Below, piece after piece: positions 1-7,881 of a DNA stretch of 42,519 nt. Source of the DNA: Candidatus Bathyarchaeota archaeon (GTDB taxonomy: Archaea; Thermoproteota; Bathyarchaeia; TCS64; B23). The DNA is taken from NCBI GenBank assembly GCA_937898665.1, contig CALEIY010000006.1, forward strand, positions 1 to 42,519, given 5' to 3'. Numbering within the stretch: position 1 is the stretch's first letter; the number at the start of each line of letters is the position of its first letter. Below the pieces are notes generated by a model, which was not told the DNA's origin, made no database searches, and worked only from the letters and a program-made list of their open reading frames with translations. A program made the translations under genes and the position numbers.

Positions 1-59
1 GAGGAGTTGAGACTTGAAGCCGAGAAGACTGGAATATGAACATTAAAAAGGGAGAGCTG

Positions 60-272
60 CTACCTACGCGACCTATCTTTCTTCGAGAGCCACCAATCGA
101 GGTATTCCCTGTATCTACGACTCCTCTCATCCTCGTCCCTCATGGAATGCAGCCTTTCCAAAGCCTCGGATAGCTCAGCCTCGGTGTAGGAGAGGCCGCA
201 GCTCTGACAGAAATACATCTTCAAACGTCTATCCCAGGTGAGCTTTCCGCCGCACTCAACACAGTAGGGCAT
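60..272 (-). CDS. small zinc-ribbon protein
   Basis: A 70-residue protein with two CxxC knuckles (CVEC near residue 4 and CQSC near residue 22) separated by about 14 residues, followed by a charged helical tail rich in Arg, Glu and Asp. This is a single zinc ribbon of the kind found in small archaeal nucleic-acid-binding or adaptor proteins. A TATA-like box (complement of gataaaaagg, 296-305) lies about 28 nt upstream of the ATG, so the mRNA is probably leaderless. The gene lies downstream of malic enzyme but has its own promoter, so a functional link is not shown. No specific function is recognised. Confidence 0.75.
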   Translation of the reverse strand: MPYCVECGGKLTWDRRLKMYFCQSCGLSYTEAELSEALERLHSMRDEDERSRRYREYLDWWLSKKDRSRR

Positions 273-295
273 CTCGGATTTAAAGAGGTGAGGGA

Positions 296-305
296 GATAA
301 AAAGG
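296..305 (-). promoter_or_regulatory. TATA box of the zinc-ribbon gene
   Basis: The minus strand reads CCTTTTTATC, centred about 28 nt upstream of the ATG at 272, which fits an archaeal TATA box driving a leaderless transcript. It lies just upstream of the malic enzyme 3' end. Confidence 0.45.
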
Positions 306-311
306 ATGTCT

Positions 312-1655
312 CTAGGCGGGTGAAGGCGGTGGGGGTGCTATATATCCCTTCTCCATCAGCAGCTTCACTATCTCCTGTGTTCGCCTTATGATGCTGGAGG
401 CCCTCTCATATAGCTCGTCTCTGCTCAGTTTCCTCCTGGCGACGCCCTGCTCTATGGCCTTTAGGGCGACGGCCACTGCCTCACGTGGGAAGACCTCCCA
501 CTCCTCCATCGTCGGTATGATATAGTTCTCGTCGATGCCCTTTTCCTCCGCGAACTTCGCCAGCTCCATCGCCCCTGCGATGCACATCTCATCGGTGATG
601 GTTCTAGCCCTAACGTCGAGGGCGCCCCTGAAGACGGCTGGGAATCCTAGGCTGTTGTTTATCTGATTGGGGAAGTCCGACCGCCCTGTGGCGACTATCC
701 TGGCTCCAGCCTCCTTAGCCTCCCATGGCCATATCTCTGGGATGGGGTTGGCGCAGGAGAAGACTATGGCGTCATCAGCCATCACGGCTATGTCCTCCTT
801 CGTTAGGACTCCTGGCCCAGGTTTCGACATGGCGATTAGGACATCGCTCCCCTTCAATGCCTCCCTGATTCCTCCCGTCCTCCCCTCGGCGTTGGTCTGC
901 TCCGCCAGCTCCCATTTGTAGGTTCCCTTGATGTCCTCCCTACCCGTATGTATGATTCCCCTACTATCCGTCATGATGATGTGGCCTGGATTTACGCCTG
1001 CGGCCTTCAGGACGTAGAAGGTTCTTGTGCAGGCGGCTCCAGCTCCGATGAATGTTACCTTAATCTCACCCATCTTCTTTCCAACTATCTTGAGGGCGTT
1101 TATCAGGCCTGCGAGGACGACGAGGGCGGTTCCCTGCTGGTCGTCATGCCATATCGGTATTTCAAGCTCCTTCCTCAGCCGTTCGAGAATATAGAAGCAT
1201 TTAGGCTTCTCGATATCCTCAAGGTTTATCCCCCCGAAGGTTGGCTCGATCCACTTGCAGAACTGTATTATCTCCTCGGCGTCCTTCGTCGCTATGCTGA
1301 GGGGAAATGCATCGACGCCTCCTAGATACTTGAAGAGGAGAGCCTTCCCCTCCATTACGGGTAGGCCGGCGAGGCCTCCAATGTTCCCGAGGCCAAGAAC
1401 CCTCGTTCCGTCGGATACAACGGCGACGTAGTTCCACTTACTCGTCTCCTCGAAGGCGACATCAGGGTTCTCAACTATCCTGCGGCAGACGGCTGCCACT
1501 CCAGGCGTATACCATATCGAGAAGTCATTGAGGGTTCGTATGGCGCATTTAGGCATCACCTCAACCTTCCCCTGGTAGAAGGCGTGGTATGGCGGCGCGA
1601 TCTTACCCCACCTGGAAGCCTTCTCCAAGAGCTCCTCCTTGGTTACCTTCTTCAT
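312..1655 (-). CDS. malic enzyme (NAD(P)-dependent, decarboxylating)
   Basis: This enzyme oxidatively decarboxylates malate to pyruvate and CO2 in the cytoplasm, or runs in reverse to fix CO2. Family hallmarks appear in order: YTPGVAAVC near residue 49, SDGTRVLGLGNIG near residue 80, the catalytic lysine region MEGKALLFK, HDDQQGTA near residue 168, the Rossmann loop GAGAA near residue 200, ANPIPE near residue 300 and TGRSDFPNQINN near residue 320. At 447 residues it matches the short prokaryotic form with no phosphotransacetylase domain. It sits immediately downstream of hdrA but has its own TATA box (1694-1704) and a ribosome binding site (GGTGG before the ATG). With the nearby fumarase and fumarate-reductase-like genes it completes a malate-centred module. 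Cofactor preference cannot be read safely. Confidence 0.93.
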   Translation of the reverse strand: MKKVTKEELLEKASRWGKIAPPYHAFYQGKVEVMPKCAIRTLNDFSIWYTPGVAAVCRRIVENPDVAFEETSKWNYVAVVSDGTRVLGLGNIGGLAGLPVMEGKALLFKYLGGVDAFPLSIATKDAEEIIQFCKWIEPTFGGINLEDIEKPKCFYILERLRKELEIPIWHDDQQGTALVVLAGLINALKIVGKKMGEIKVTFIGAGAACTRTFYVLKAAGVNPGHIIMTDSRGIIHTGREDIKGTYKWELAEQTNAEGRTGGIREALKGSDVLIAMSKPGPGVLTKEDIAVMADDAIVFSCANPIPEIWPWEAKEAGARIVATGRSDFPNQINNSLGFPAVFRGALDVRARTITDEMCIAGAMELAKFAEEKGIDENYIIPTMEEWEVFPREAVAVALKAIEQGVARRKLSRDELYERASSIIRRTQEIVKLLMEKGYIAPPPPSPA

Positions 1656-1693
1656 CTAAACCACCATTTACCTCCGATATAGGTGAGCAGACC

Positions 1694-1704
1694 CTTTATA
1701 TAAC
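1694..1704 (-). promoter_or_regulatory. TATA box of malic enzyme
   Basis: The minus strand reads GTTATATAAAG, about 44 nt upstream of the malic enzyme ATG. It lies in the short gap after the hdrA stop and predicts a leader of about 18 nt. It means malic enzyme can be expressed independently of the hdr-frd operon. Confidence 0.6.
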
Positions 1705-1710
1705 TGGGGG

Positions 1711-4071
1711 TTAGTCCAACTCCTCCCTCAGCTGGATGCGGATCTCCTCGTCGAGGGGGCCCTCATCGGCGATCATATCGTGGAACGTGGTGAAGACCTT
1801 CTTCAGCTTCCTCCAATCTGGGACGTAGACCCTGCTATACCACAGCCTGAAGCTGTCGACGCCGTGATCCTCCAGCTCCCATCGATAGTCGTCGGCCCTC
1901 TCCTCAGAGATGACATGGGCCTTCCCATAGGGGCCCTCATGTTCAGGGGCCTCCAGCAGCATAACGCCGTCGGCTCCATGGGCGAAGGCGTAGAGGATGT
2001 GCTCCAGCTTCAACCTACTCATCGATGGCAGCGGTATGATGCGTATGCTGCTAGGATACTCCAACCTGGCCAGGCCCGCGAGGTCGACGGCCGTGTAGGC
2101 CACCTCCATCTCCACGAAGGCAAGTATCTTAACCTCAGCCTCAGAGCGTTCGAGGATCCCCCTGATCTGGGCCTTCAACTGCTCCTCGCTGAGGCCCTGC
2201 TGATCCAGGGCGCCCCTTGGACATGCGGGTATACAGGCTCCGCAGCCGCTGCAGAGCATCTCGTTTATAACGGCCTTCCCATCGGCGATGCTGATGGCTG
2301 CCTCTGGGCAGGCTTCGACGCATTCTCCACAGCCGTCGCAGAGATCTGGGTTGATGAGATAAGCCTTATTGGGTTCTATCAGCCTCTCGGCTGAGAGGAA
2401 GTTAACGGCCTTCATGGCTGCTGCCTCGGCCTCAGCCGTCGTCGTCTGGATATCCTTCGGCCCAAGAACCATTCCGCAGGCGAAGACGCCATCCCTCTTC
2501 GTCGCCACGGGGTCGAGCTTCGGATGCCTCTCAAGGATGAAGCCATCCTCGTCGACGGGTATGCGGAGCATCTCCGCCAGTTTATGCGTCTCATCGGTGA
2601 CGATGACGGGTGGACAGAGGACAACGAGGTCTACGGGATTCTCAACCATCCGGTTGAGCATCATATCCTCGCCCCTCACTACGATCCTGTCGCCCTCTGG
2701 GATGAGCTCCACAACCTTCCCCTTCACGAAGAGGGCTCCCTTCCTCTGCGTCTCGAGGTAGAACTCCTCATAGCGTCGTCCTGGAGTCCTTATGTCTATG
2801 TAGTGGATCCAGACCTCCACGCCTCTGTCGAGGAGGAGTTGAGCCTGCTTCAACGCGTAGAGGCAGCAGACCCTGCTGCAGTAGGGTTTACCATTCTCCG
2901 TGTCCCTGGAGCCTGCGCAGAGGATGTAGGCCACCCTCCTAAACTCCTTTCCGGTTCTTGGGTTGATGAGCTGCCCACCCGTCGGGCCGTTTACGTCGAG
3001 GATCCTCTCCATCTCGAGGCTTGTGACGACCTGTGGATACCGGCCATAGCCATATCTTGGGAGATCGTTGGCGTCGTATAGCTCGAAGCCCGTCGCCAGG
3101 ATGATGGCCCCCACATCCAGCTCTAGGATGCGCTCCTCATCATCTAGGTTTATCGCATCCCTCGGACAGGCCTCGACGCATTTACCACACCTTGTGCAGG
3201 CTTCGAAGTCGATGGTGTAGACCGAGGGGACAGCCTGGGGGAAGGGTATGTAGGCCGCCTTCCTGGGGCCGAGGCCCATGTTATACTCACTCGGCACCTC
3301 AACGGGGCAGACCCTACTACAGGTTCCACAGCCGATGCACTTCTCGGGGTCTACGCCTCGTGGCTTAAGCCTCACCTTAACATGGAACTCACCTGGAACT
3401 CCTGAGACCTCCACGACCTCAGCGTAGGTGATGAGATGTATGTTTGGGTTGTTTGAGACGCTCGCCATCTTAGGCGTCAATATACACTGGCTGCAGTCGA
3501 GCGTTGGGAAGACCTTCGGATACTGGATCATGTGGCCTCCTATGCTCGGCCTCTTCTCGACGAGGTGAACTCGGAGGCCATACTCGGCCAGTCGGAGGCT
3601 GGCCGTTATGCCCGCGACTCCTCCACCTATGATGAGAACCTCGGGTATGGACTTCGCCCTCTTAGCCTCCAGGGGCCTTGAGACTCTCGCCCGTTCGATG
3701 CCTCCTCGGATGAGGTCTAAGGCCTTCCGGGTAGCCCCCTCGGGGTCATCCTTATGAACCCAGCTGCACTGCTCTCTGATGTTGACCATCTCCAGCAGCG
3801 CCCTGTTTAGGCCTACTTCCTCGAGGTTTGAGGCGAAGGTCTCCCTATGCATCTTCGGGGTGCAGCAGGCCAGCACAACCCTATTTAGGCCGAGGCGTTG
3901 AACCGTCCGCTTGATATTCTCTATGGAGGGCTTTGAACAGAGATATCGTTCACGCCTGGCGTAGGCCACCTCGGGTCTGATTGCCTCAACAACCCTTTGG
4001 ACGTCGACGTAGTCCCCTATGTTTCCCCCACATTCGCATACCCAGACCCCGATCTTGGGCTCCCCGCTCAT
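1711..4071 (-). CDS. hdrA: HdrA-like FAD/iron-sulfur subunit with a degenerate MvhD-like C-terminus
   Basis: HdrA is the flavin-containing core of soluble heterodisulfide reductase-type complexes and the usual site of flavin-based electron bifurcation. This 786-residue protein shows the N-terminal HdrA region (CECGGNIG near residue 12, CSKP, ACCTPKMH, QCSWVH), an FAD Rossmann loop IIGGGVAG near residue 147, the HdrA motif CSQCILTPKM, two ferredoxin motifs in the middle (CIGCGTC..CP, CTRCGKC..CP) and two more near residues 580-620 (CDGCGEC, CSGCGAC). Residues from about 649 align by eye with MvhD/FrhD (AGLARLEYP, AFAHGADGV), but all the cluster cysteines are gone. It starts at ATG with the site GGTGAGCCT just after the frdA stop. 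It is the last gene of the hdrC-hdrB-frdB-frdA-hdrA operon. Confidence 0.92.
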   Translation of the reverse strand: MSGEPKIGVWVCECGGNIGDYVDVQRVVEAIRPEVAYARRERYLCSKPSIENIKRTVQRLGLNRVVLACCTPKMHRETFASNLEEVGLNRALLEMVNIREQCSWVHKDDPEGATRKALDLIRGGIERARVSRPLEAKRAKSIPEVLIIGGGVAGITASLRLAEYGLRVHLVEKRPSIGGHMIQYPKVFPTLDCSQCILTPKMASVSNNPNIHLITYAEVVEVSGVPGEFHVKVRLKPRGVDPEKCIGCGTCSRVCPVEVPSEYNMGLGPRKAAYIPFPQAVPSVYTIDFEACTRCGKCVEACPRDAINLDDEERILELDVGAIILATGFELYDANDLPRYGYGRYPQVVTSLEMERILDVNGPTGGQLINPRTGKEFRRVAYILCAGSRDTENGKPYCSRVCCLYALKQAQLLLDRGVEVWIHYIDIRTPGRRYEEFYLETQRKGALFVKGKVVELIPEGDRIVVRGEDMMLNRMVENPVDLVVLCPPVIVTDETHKLAEMLRIPVDEDGFILERHPKLDPVATKRDGVFACGMVLGPKDIQTTTAEAEAAAMKAVNFLSAERLIEPNKAYLINPDLCDGCGECVEACPEAAISIADGKAVINEMLCSGCGACIPACPRGALDQQGLSEEQLKAQIRGILERSEAEVKILAFVEMEVAYTAVDLAGLARLEYPSSIRIIPLPSMSRLKLEHILYAFAHGADGVMLLEAPEHEGPYGKAHVISEERADDYRWELEDHGVDSFRLWYSRVYVPDWRKLKKVFTTFHDMIADEGPLDEEIRIQLREELD

Positions 4072-4082
4072 AGGCTCACCGC

Positions 4083-5735
4083 TTAGAGCAGCCTTATATG
4101 ATGCTCTAGGGTCTTCTTCCCCCTATACTCTGGAAGCAGTATGGGCGCCCTCCTATCGGTCTCGATGCCTGCCTCCCTCAGCCAGCGCTCATATCGCTCC
4201 ACATGCTTCAGAGTCGGCTTCCCGACGTTGACCCTCTTAGCCCTCTCAGCTGCGAATCTGCCGGCTCTCCTCCCGAAGACGTAGAGCTCCAGCTGTGAGT
4301 TTCCCATCAGCCTATTCTTGCCGTGGACTCCCCCCGAGACCTCCCCCGCTGCATACAGGCCTGGAACGGTGGTCTCACATCTGGCGTTGATGACGACGCC
4401 TCCGTTCTGGTAGTGGAGCGTCGGGAAGACCAGTATGGGCTCCTTGCGTATGTCTATGTCGAAGCGTTTGAAGGTTCTATACATCGCCGCGAACTCCCGT
4501 TCGATGGTTCCCTCACCGTTGATGATGTCGATCAGCGGCGTATCCAGCCAGACGCCCCTCATACCCGTCGGCGTCGTGACGCCCAGTTCTCTGCCATAGC
4601 ACTCCCTTATGATGGCGGCTGCCTCCACATCCCTCGGCTCGAGGGGATTGACGAAAAGTTCTCCGAGGCGGTTGACGGGCTGGGCGCCTCTACCCCTCAG
4701 CTTCTCGGTGCAGAGCTGTCCGACGATCTGCTCGGGCCATGCGGCCCCAGTTGGGTGATACTGGGTTGCATCGAGGTCTCGGAGCTCTGCGCCGACGTGA
4801 TATGCCAACACTATGCCGTCGCCGGTCGCCCCGTAGTGGTTTGTGGTCTCGAATCCCTGGATGTGTAGTCGGCCGTATCCTCCGGTTGCGAGGATCGTCG
4901 ACTTGGCCCTTGCGATTAGATACTCATCCGAGTCGAGGTCATAGAGAACTGAGCCGACCACTTGGCCTGATTCATCGGTGAGGAGTTCGACGGCGCAGGT
5001 GAATTCGAGGTAGGGTATCTCCCTGTTTAGGAATTCATCGAGTAGAACCCTGGTGATCTCCAGGCCAGTATAGTCTTTGCAGCTTAGCATCCTCCTCCGG
5101 CAGGTTCCTCCTCCTGGGGAGAGCTTTATGCTTCCATCTGGGTTTCTGTCGTAGAGGACGCCGAGGGATTGATGCCACTTGATGACGTCTGGAGCCTCCT
5201 TGACGAGTATCTCAACCAGCTCAGGGTTGTTGGCGAAGTGGCCTCCACCCATTATGTCGAGGAAGTGTAGAACCGGGCTGTCGTCGGGGCCGAGGGCGGC
5301 CTGGATTCCGCCTTGGCTCATCTTGGAGTTCGAGTCTCCAAGCCTCAGCTTCTGAACGAGGAGTATGCCCTCCTTGTCGATGTGCTCAGATGCTATGAGG
5401 GCTGCGCTCAGCCCGGCGCCTCCGGCCCCTATGATGAGGATGTCGACGTCGTAGTCGATCTCTGAGAGGTCTATCATATCTGGGGTGATGAGGGGGTGAG
5501 CCTCAAGGATGTCGGCCACCTCATGGGGAACCATCATCCCCTTGCTGGGGCCTATCCTCAGGGGGCGCTTAGCTCCCTCCTTATAGTCTGGATGCCACTC
5601 CCTGAGGATGCGCTCCCTCTCCTCCTCGGACATTCGGGGATAGGTCTTCCCTATCCTCTCATCTCGGGTCTCCTCAACCATCCTTAGGGAATCCCACATC
5701 TCCTCTGGATATCCTGGATACTCCTCCATAGGCAT
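4083..5735 (-). CDS. frdA: fumarate reductase/succinate dehydrogenase flavoprotein subunit (Hdr-linked)
   Basis: This is the FAD subunit that interconverts fumarate and succinate. The FAD Rossmann loop IIGAGGAGLSAAL is near residue 103, the quasi-conserved SKMSQGGIQAALG follows, then the active-site region HPTGA..TEKLRGRGA, and near the C-terminus HYQNGG and GLYAAGEVSGGVHGKNRLMG. The histidine that covalently binds FAD in membrane SdhA/FrdA (HTxAAQGG) is replaced by serine, so the flavin is probably non-covalent, as in thiol:fumarate reductase TfrA and L-aspartate oxidase. An N-terminal extension of about 95 residues precedes the Rossmann fold. There is no signal peptide. The stop of frdB overlaps the ATG (GTGATG). 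A start at the next ATG, two codons on, is equally possible. I read it as fumarate reductase; another unsaturated acid substrate cannot be excluded. Confidence 0.85.
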   Translation of the reverse strand: MPMEEYPGYPEEMWDSLRMVEETRDERIGKTYPRMSEEERERILREWHPDYKEGAKRPLRIGPSKGMMVPHEVADILEAHPLITPDMIDLSEIDYDVDILIIGAGGAGLSAALIASEHIDKEGILLVQKLRLGDSNSKMSQGGIQAALGPDDSPVLHFLDIMGGGHFANNPELVEILVKEAPDVIKWHQSLGVLYDRNPDGSIKLSPGGGTCRRRMLSCKDYTGLEITRVLLDEFLNREIPYLEFTCAVELLTDESGQVVGSVLYDLDSDEYLIARAKSTILATGGYGRLHIQGFETTNHYGATGDGIVLAYHVGAELRDLDATQYHPTGAAWPEQIVGQLCTEKLRGRGAQPVNRLGELFVNPLEPRDVEAAAIIRECYGRELGVTTPTGMRGVWLDTPLIDIINGEGTIEREFAAMYRTFKRFDIDIRKEPILVFPTLHYQNGGVVINARCETTVPGLYAAGEVSGGVHGKNRLMGNSQLELYVFGRRAGRFAAERAKRVNVGKPTLKHVERYERWLREAGIETDRRAPILLPEYRGKKTLEHHIRLL

Positions 5736-6418
5736 CACACCCTTATCTCCCTACTCTCATAACGCTTCCTCAGCTCCTCGGGTGGCAGCCTCTTCAGCTG
5801 CTCAAGCTCCTCGTCGAACTTCCCCTCCTCGACCTCGGCGACTCGCTTCTCCACCTCCTCTGAGAGGCCGAGGATATACTTCGAGTATAGCCTCCTCGCC
5901 AGCTGAGCCACCTGATAGGGGACGATCTCAGCTGGACATCTGATGGCGCAGAGGCCGCAGGCGATGCAGTCGAAGGAGAGCTCAACAACCTTCTCTATAT
6001 CACCCCGTAGGGCAGCCTGAACATAGTCCATCACCATCAAGTCCTGGGGACACGCCTTAGTGCAGGTGTTGCAGCTTAGGCATCGGGTGATCTCTGGGAA
6101 ATGCTCGACGAAGACGTTGGGCGTCGGCCTAATCTTCTCTATGTCATAGAGCTTCTTCTCAGCCGGTGTGAAGGGTATCTGGACGATGTACATGCCGTCC
6201 TCTACGACCTTCTGGCAGGCGAGGGCCGCCTGCAGCTTGTAGCTCCCCTTCACCCTATACAGCGTGGCGCAGGCTCCACAGAATCCCCCCCTGCAGCCGA
6301 CGCCTCTGCGAAGCTGGTATCCGGCGTACTCCATCGCCTTCATGATGGTTAGCCCAGCTGGCACTCGGTGTTTCTTGCCCATCACATATATGGTGACCAT
6401 CTTCCCCTCCTTCTCCAT
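5735..6418 (-). CDS. frdB: fumarate reductase/succinate dehydrogenase iron-sulfur subunit
   Basis: This electron-wire subunit joins the flavoprotein to the Hdr subunits. A plant-type [2Fe-2S] motif CRGGFCGAC lies near residue 42, with a distant fourth cysteine in ALACQK. Two C-terminal cluster motifs follow, CLSCNTCTKACP near residue 135 and CIACGLCAIRCP near residue 168. Both have the four-cysteine [4Fe-4S] spacing. The start is the ATG at 6418, because GGAGGTGA overlapping the hdrB stop is spaced correctly for it; the ORF-track start at 6433 lies upstream of that site. In methanogens TfrB fuses this module with an HdrB module; here the two are separate adjacent genes. No membrane segment is present. 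Confidence 0.88.
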   Translation of the reverse strand: MEKEGKMVTIYVMGKKHRVPAGLTIMKAMEYAGYQLRRGVGCRGGFCGACATLYRVKGSYKLQAALACQKVVEDGMYIVQIPFTPAEKKLYDIEKIRPTPNVFVEHFPEITRCLSCNTCTKACPQDLMVMDYVQAALRGDIEKVVELSFDCIACGLCAIRCPAEIVPYQVAQLARRLYSKYILGLSEEVEKRVAEVEEGKFDEELEQLKRLPPEELRKRYESREIRV

Positions 6419-6423
6419 CGGCT

Positions 6424-7317
6424 TCACCTCCATAGACCCCTCTCCCTCAGGAGGGGCCTGGGATCGGGGTTGTTCTCCTCCAGGTGGGCCTCCTCCTCTA
6501 GGCCGAAGGCTAGGGCCATAAGCTGCGTGAAGTATAGGACGGGAATCCCCTTAAAGTCTCTGAAGAGTCTTCCGATGAGGCCCTGCCTATCGGCCATGTT
6601 GAACATGCAGAGGGGGCAGGAGAGCGCTATGAGGTCAGCCCCCATCTCGGAGGCCTGCCTCAAAATCTTATATGACAACTCGGCGGCCTCCTCCTTCATG
6701 AAGACGGTGTGATAGGCTCCACAACACCTGGATTTGAAGGGTATATCCACCACCTCAGCCCCCAAGGCCTCTAGGAGATTCTCCATGATCCTCGGCTCCT
6801 CTGGGTCGTCGACGCCAAAGCCCCTCGGCCTCAACAGTAGACACCCATAATATGGTGCAACTCTCAACTCCTCCAAGGGTCTCTCAACCCGTTCGGAGAT
6901 CTTCCCCCATCCCAGCTCGCTTAGGAGCTCCAGTAGATGTATGACCTCAGCCTTCCCCCCGTAGGGTCTGTTCTCCTTCTCCATGATGGATTCGATGACC
7001 CTCCGCTTGTCGCTGTCATTCCTGTAGAGGTGGTTAGCCCGTTTGAGGGTGTTGTAGCACATGGCGCAGAGGGTGACAACCCTAGGCTCGTCGACGAGTC
7101 CAGCCTCAACGGCCTCCTCAACCCTCAATAGAACCCTAACGGGGGCGAGGTGATGCATCACATCATCCTTAGCGAGGGCGTGAACCGTCCCACAGCAGTT
7201 CCACCTGGGGAGCTCCACCAGCTCTATGCCGAGGGCCTTGGAGACGGCGAGGGCCGACTTCTCGAAGCTCTGGGCCGTCGTCTTCAGGGTGCATCCAGGG
7301 TAGTATGGAAGCCTCAG
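6424..7317 (-). CDS. hdrB: HdrB-like CCG-domain subunit, apparent CTG start
   Basis: HdrB/SdhE/TfrB-C-type proteins bind non-cubane [4Fe-4S] clusters through two CCG domains and reduce disulfides, or pass electrons at the thiol/quinone end. Both domains are complete only if the gene starts at CTG 7317. The N-terminus is then (M)RLPYYPGC, the first set is PGC..NCCG..LCAMC and the second is YYGC..RCCG..SCPLC. The ORF-track start (GTG 7218) would delete the first cysteine. No ATG, GTG or TTG exists between the hdrC stop and that GTG. A good ribosome site GGGGTGA sits 6 nt before the CTG. The hdrC TGA is in the same frame, so read-through to an HdrC-HdrB fusion is the alternative. Predicted length is 297 residues. 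Confidence 0.85.
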   Translation of the reverse strand: MRLPYYPGCTLKTTAQSFEKSALAVSKALGIELVELPRWNCCGTVHALAKDDVMHHLAPVRVLLRVEEAVEAGLVDEPRVVTLCAMCYNTLKRANHLYRNDSDKRRVIESIMEKENRPYGGKAEVIHLLELLSELGWGKISERVERPLEELRVAPYYGCLLLRPRGFGVDDPEEPRIMENLLEALGAEVVDIPFKSRCCGAYHTVFMKEEAAELSYKILRQASEMGADLIALSCPLCMFNMADRQGLIGRLFRDFKGIPVLYFTQLMALAFGLEEEAHLEENNPDPRPLLRERGLWR

Positions 7318-7323
7318 AGCCTC

Positions 7324-7740
7324 TCACCCCGTCAACTTCCTCTGGCAGCTCACCAGGGCGATCTGGGGGAGCTCCCTCAACTCCTCCGGTGGGAGAAGGT
7401 CGATGGAGACTCTATCATATTTACGCCTCAAGACCAGCTGTCTCAAGGCCTCCATCACGTTGGCGACATCGATACCCCTCGGACAGCGAACCTGACAGGT
7501 GAAGCAGGAGCTGCATATCCAGATCGTCTTTGAGTCCAGCACCTCCTCGACGCCGAGTTGAACCATCCTCATAACGGTGGAGGGGAGCAGATCCATCTCA
7601 TCGGTTAGGGGGCATCCGGAGCTGCAGGCTCCACATTGGTAGCAGAGTCCTACATCCTCCCCGCTTAGCTCCTTAACCCGTTCACGGAAGGGTTTAAGCT
7701 TCTCGCCCAGCCGTAGGGTCTCCCCCGATCCCAGCGGCAT
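7324..7740 (-). CDS. hdrC: HdrC-like iron-sulfur subunit
   Basis: This small ferredoxin-like subunit passes electrons between HdrA and HdrB. Two [4Fe-4S] motifs are present, CYQCGACSSGCP near residue 33 and CSSCFTCQVRCPRGID near residue 75. The latter matches the HdrC/GlpC family. At 138 residues it is somewhat shorter than methanogen HdrC. It is the promoter-proximal gene of the operon. A TATA-like box (7766-7772) lies about 29 nt upstream of the ATG, so the transcript is nearly leaderless. Its TGA stop is in frame with the following hdrB reading frame. Confidence 0.88.
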   Translation of the reverse strand: MPLGSGETLRLGEKLKPFRERVKELSGEDVGLCYQCGACSSGCPLTDEMDLLPSTVMRMVQLGVEEVLDSKTIWICSSCFTCQVRCPRGIDVANVMEALRQLVLRRKYDRVSIDLLPPEELRELPQIALVSCQRKLTG

Positions 7741-7765
7741 TTTCTATATCACTCACTACGAGGCC

Positions 7766-7772
7766 AATATAC
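7766..7772 (-). promoter_or_regulatory. promoter of the hdr-frd operon
   Basis: The minus strand reads GTATATT, centred about 29 nt before the hdrC ATG. It lies in the 141-nt divergent region shared with the fumarase operon, so the two operons could be co-regulated from this interval. Confidence 0.45.
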
Positions 7773-7816
7773 GTCTTTCCCTAGAGTTTACCTCTTCTCT
7801 TCTCACCAATCGACTA

Positions 7817-7826
7817 GATATTTAAC
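7817..7826 (+). promoter_or_regulatory. promoter of the fumarase operon
   Basis: GATATTTAAC lies about 60 nt upstream of the fumarase beta ATG and predicts a leader of about 35 nt. That leader ends in a strong ribosome site, AAGGAGGTG, at 7867-7875. Confidence 0.45.
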
Positions 7827-7881
7827 TCATGATGGGAGAACTCTAATAGTTGTTGCCGAGTTATTTAAGGAGGTGCCATCG

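Noticed and set aside
948-1325. Plus-strand ORFs of 84-204 codons opposite malic enzyme, hdrA and frdA
   Set aside because: They lie antisense to strongly conserved genes, have no ribosome site, and arise from the GC-rich codon pattern of the real frame.
7218-7218. ORF-track GTG start for hdrB
   Set aside because: It would remove the first cysteine of the first CCG domain and the conserved YYPGC segment, which are encoded in frame just upstream.
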